Below are positions 63,565 to 64,000 of a DNA stretch of 64,000 nucleotides, piece after piece; within the stretch, counting starts at the first letter, position 1, and every line of letters starts with the position of its first letter. Both the position numbers and the translations under genes were made by a program. The DNA comes from Weissella paramesenteroides ATCC 33313. GTDB taxonomy: Bacteria; Bacillota; Bacilli; Lactobacillales; Lactobacillaceae. The DNA is taken from NCBI RefSeq assembly GCF_000160575.1, contig NZ_GG697128.1:1-64000 (forward strand). Reading direction: 5' to 3'. The notes below the pieces were generated by a model, which made no database searches, was not told the DNA's origin, and saw only the letters and a list, made by a program, of their open reading frames with translations.

Positions 63565-64000
63565 TTGATCACTTTAAAATCAGATAGAGAAATATCAGGA
63601 ATGGCCCACTCAGGTAAAATTTTAGCTGGTGCACATTTAGCATTACGCGATCAAATATATGTGGGGATGGATACTTGGGAAATCGAAGAAATTGTTAACC
63701 AATATATTCTGGATCACGATGCAACGCCTTCAGAAAAAGGATTTGAAGGGTACAAATATGCAACTTGTATCAGCATTAACAATGAAGTCGCACATGCAAC
63801 ACCACGAAAGGGACTGAAATTAAAGAACCACGATATTGTGACAGTGGATTTTTGTGTTAACTGGCATGGTTATGAGAGTGATTCAGCTTGGACGTATGTT
63901 GTTGGTGATAGCACACCAGAGATTGATCATTTAATGGATGTGACGCATACTGCCTTATATTTGGCAATTGACCAAGCACAAGTTGGTAATCGTTTAGGTG
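63565..64000 (+). CDS. map: Methionine aminopeptidase type I, cut by the window end
   Basis: First 145 codons are visible with no stop. The reading starts MITLKSDREISGMAHSGKILAGAHLAL, the MetAP N-terminus. CISINNEVAHATP carries the substrate-binding His. TVDFCVNWHGYESDSAWTYVVG carries two of the metal-binding Asp residues. The rest, including the His and Glu ligands, lies beyond 64000. The start is TTG 63565 with AGGAGAG upstream. Removes N-terminal Met after deformylase (gene at 46670). Confidence 0.9.
   Translation, partial: MITLKSDREISGMAHSGKILAGAHLALRDQIYVGMDTWEIEEIVNQYILDHDATPSEKGFEGYKYATCISINNEVAHATPRKGLKLKNHDIVTVDFCVNWHGYESDSAWTYVVGDSTPEIDHLMDVTHTALYLAIDQAQVGNRLG

Overview
The window is a gene-dense, AT-rich chromosome segment of a low-GC Gram-positive lactic acid bacterium. 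Gene order and protein types point to the Leuconostocaceae (Weissella/Leuconostoc type). This rests on Bacillus/Lactobacillales housekeeping synteny, a BusR-busAB osmolyte locus, a PDH complex operon led by lipoate ligase, and a Met T-box. The genus is inferred and cannot be fixed without a search. I see no insertion sequence, prophage, CRISPR array, defence island or plasmid gene: this is core chromosome.

Layout. 1-411: four tRNA genes (Arg, Pro, Met, Gly) and a terminator. 603-3267: HAD phosphatase, murI, XTP pyrophosphatase, metallophosphoesterase. 3354-8138: a YjbH-type Spx adaptor, divergent from relQ-nadK-rluD-like-mgtE. 8157-13457: the rimP-nusA-rnpM-ylxQ-infB-rbfA translation/transcription operon, with a promoter followed by a terminator in its leader and an enlarged RimP. 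13495-17131: truB, ribF, rqcH. 17265-20449: cutC, a MarR regulator, two DegV paralogues. 20571-28067: SGNH esterase, ypmS- and yozE-like genes, rbgA, rnhB, dprA, topA, xerC. 28141-35437: LacX-type epimerase, plsY (reverse), parE-parC, ppaC. 35509-39594: busR (reverse) facing busAA-busAB and a 56-residue membrane protein, with an inverted-repeat operator between them. 39617-42902: nox with Rex-like half-sites, then a Met-specific T-box upstream of an orphan MetQ-like binding protein and msrA. 42976-45876: lipid kinase, then rnjA and rpoY in reverse. 46141-54040: an unknown anchored protein, def, UPF0223, inositol-phosphatase family, typA, ftsW, ylbG, rsmD, coaD, PDZ-Lon protease. 54252-60977: CcpA-type cre site, lplA, pdhABCD and an alpha/beta hydrolase. 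61092-64000: an orphan OppA-like protein, an NAD-binding epimerase-like protein, and the start of a methionine aminopeptidase cut by the window end.

Functional themes. Most genes serve information processing: ribosome maturation (RimP, RbfA, RbgA, TypA), tRNA/rRNA modification (TruB, RluD-like, RsmD), RNA decay (RNase J, RpoY), topology and recombination (TopA, ParE, ParC, XerC, DprA). A second group handles stress and metabolism: (p)ppGpp synthesis, betaine uptake under a c-di-AMP-type repressor, NADH oxidation, methionine capture and repair, and pyruvate oxidation with lipoylation. Several start codons were moved from the longest frame to the codon with a correctly spaced ribosome binding site. 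Non-ATG starts are well supported for the RluD-like gene, plsY, typA, lplA, the epimerase-like gene and map.
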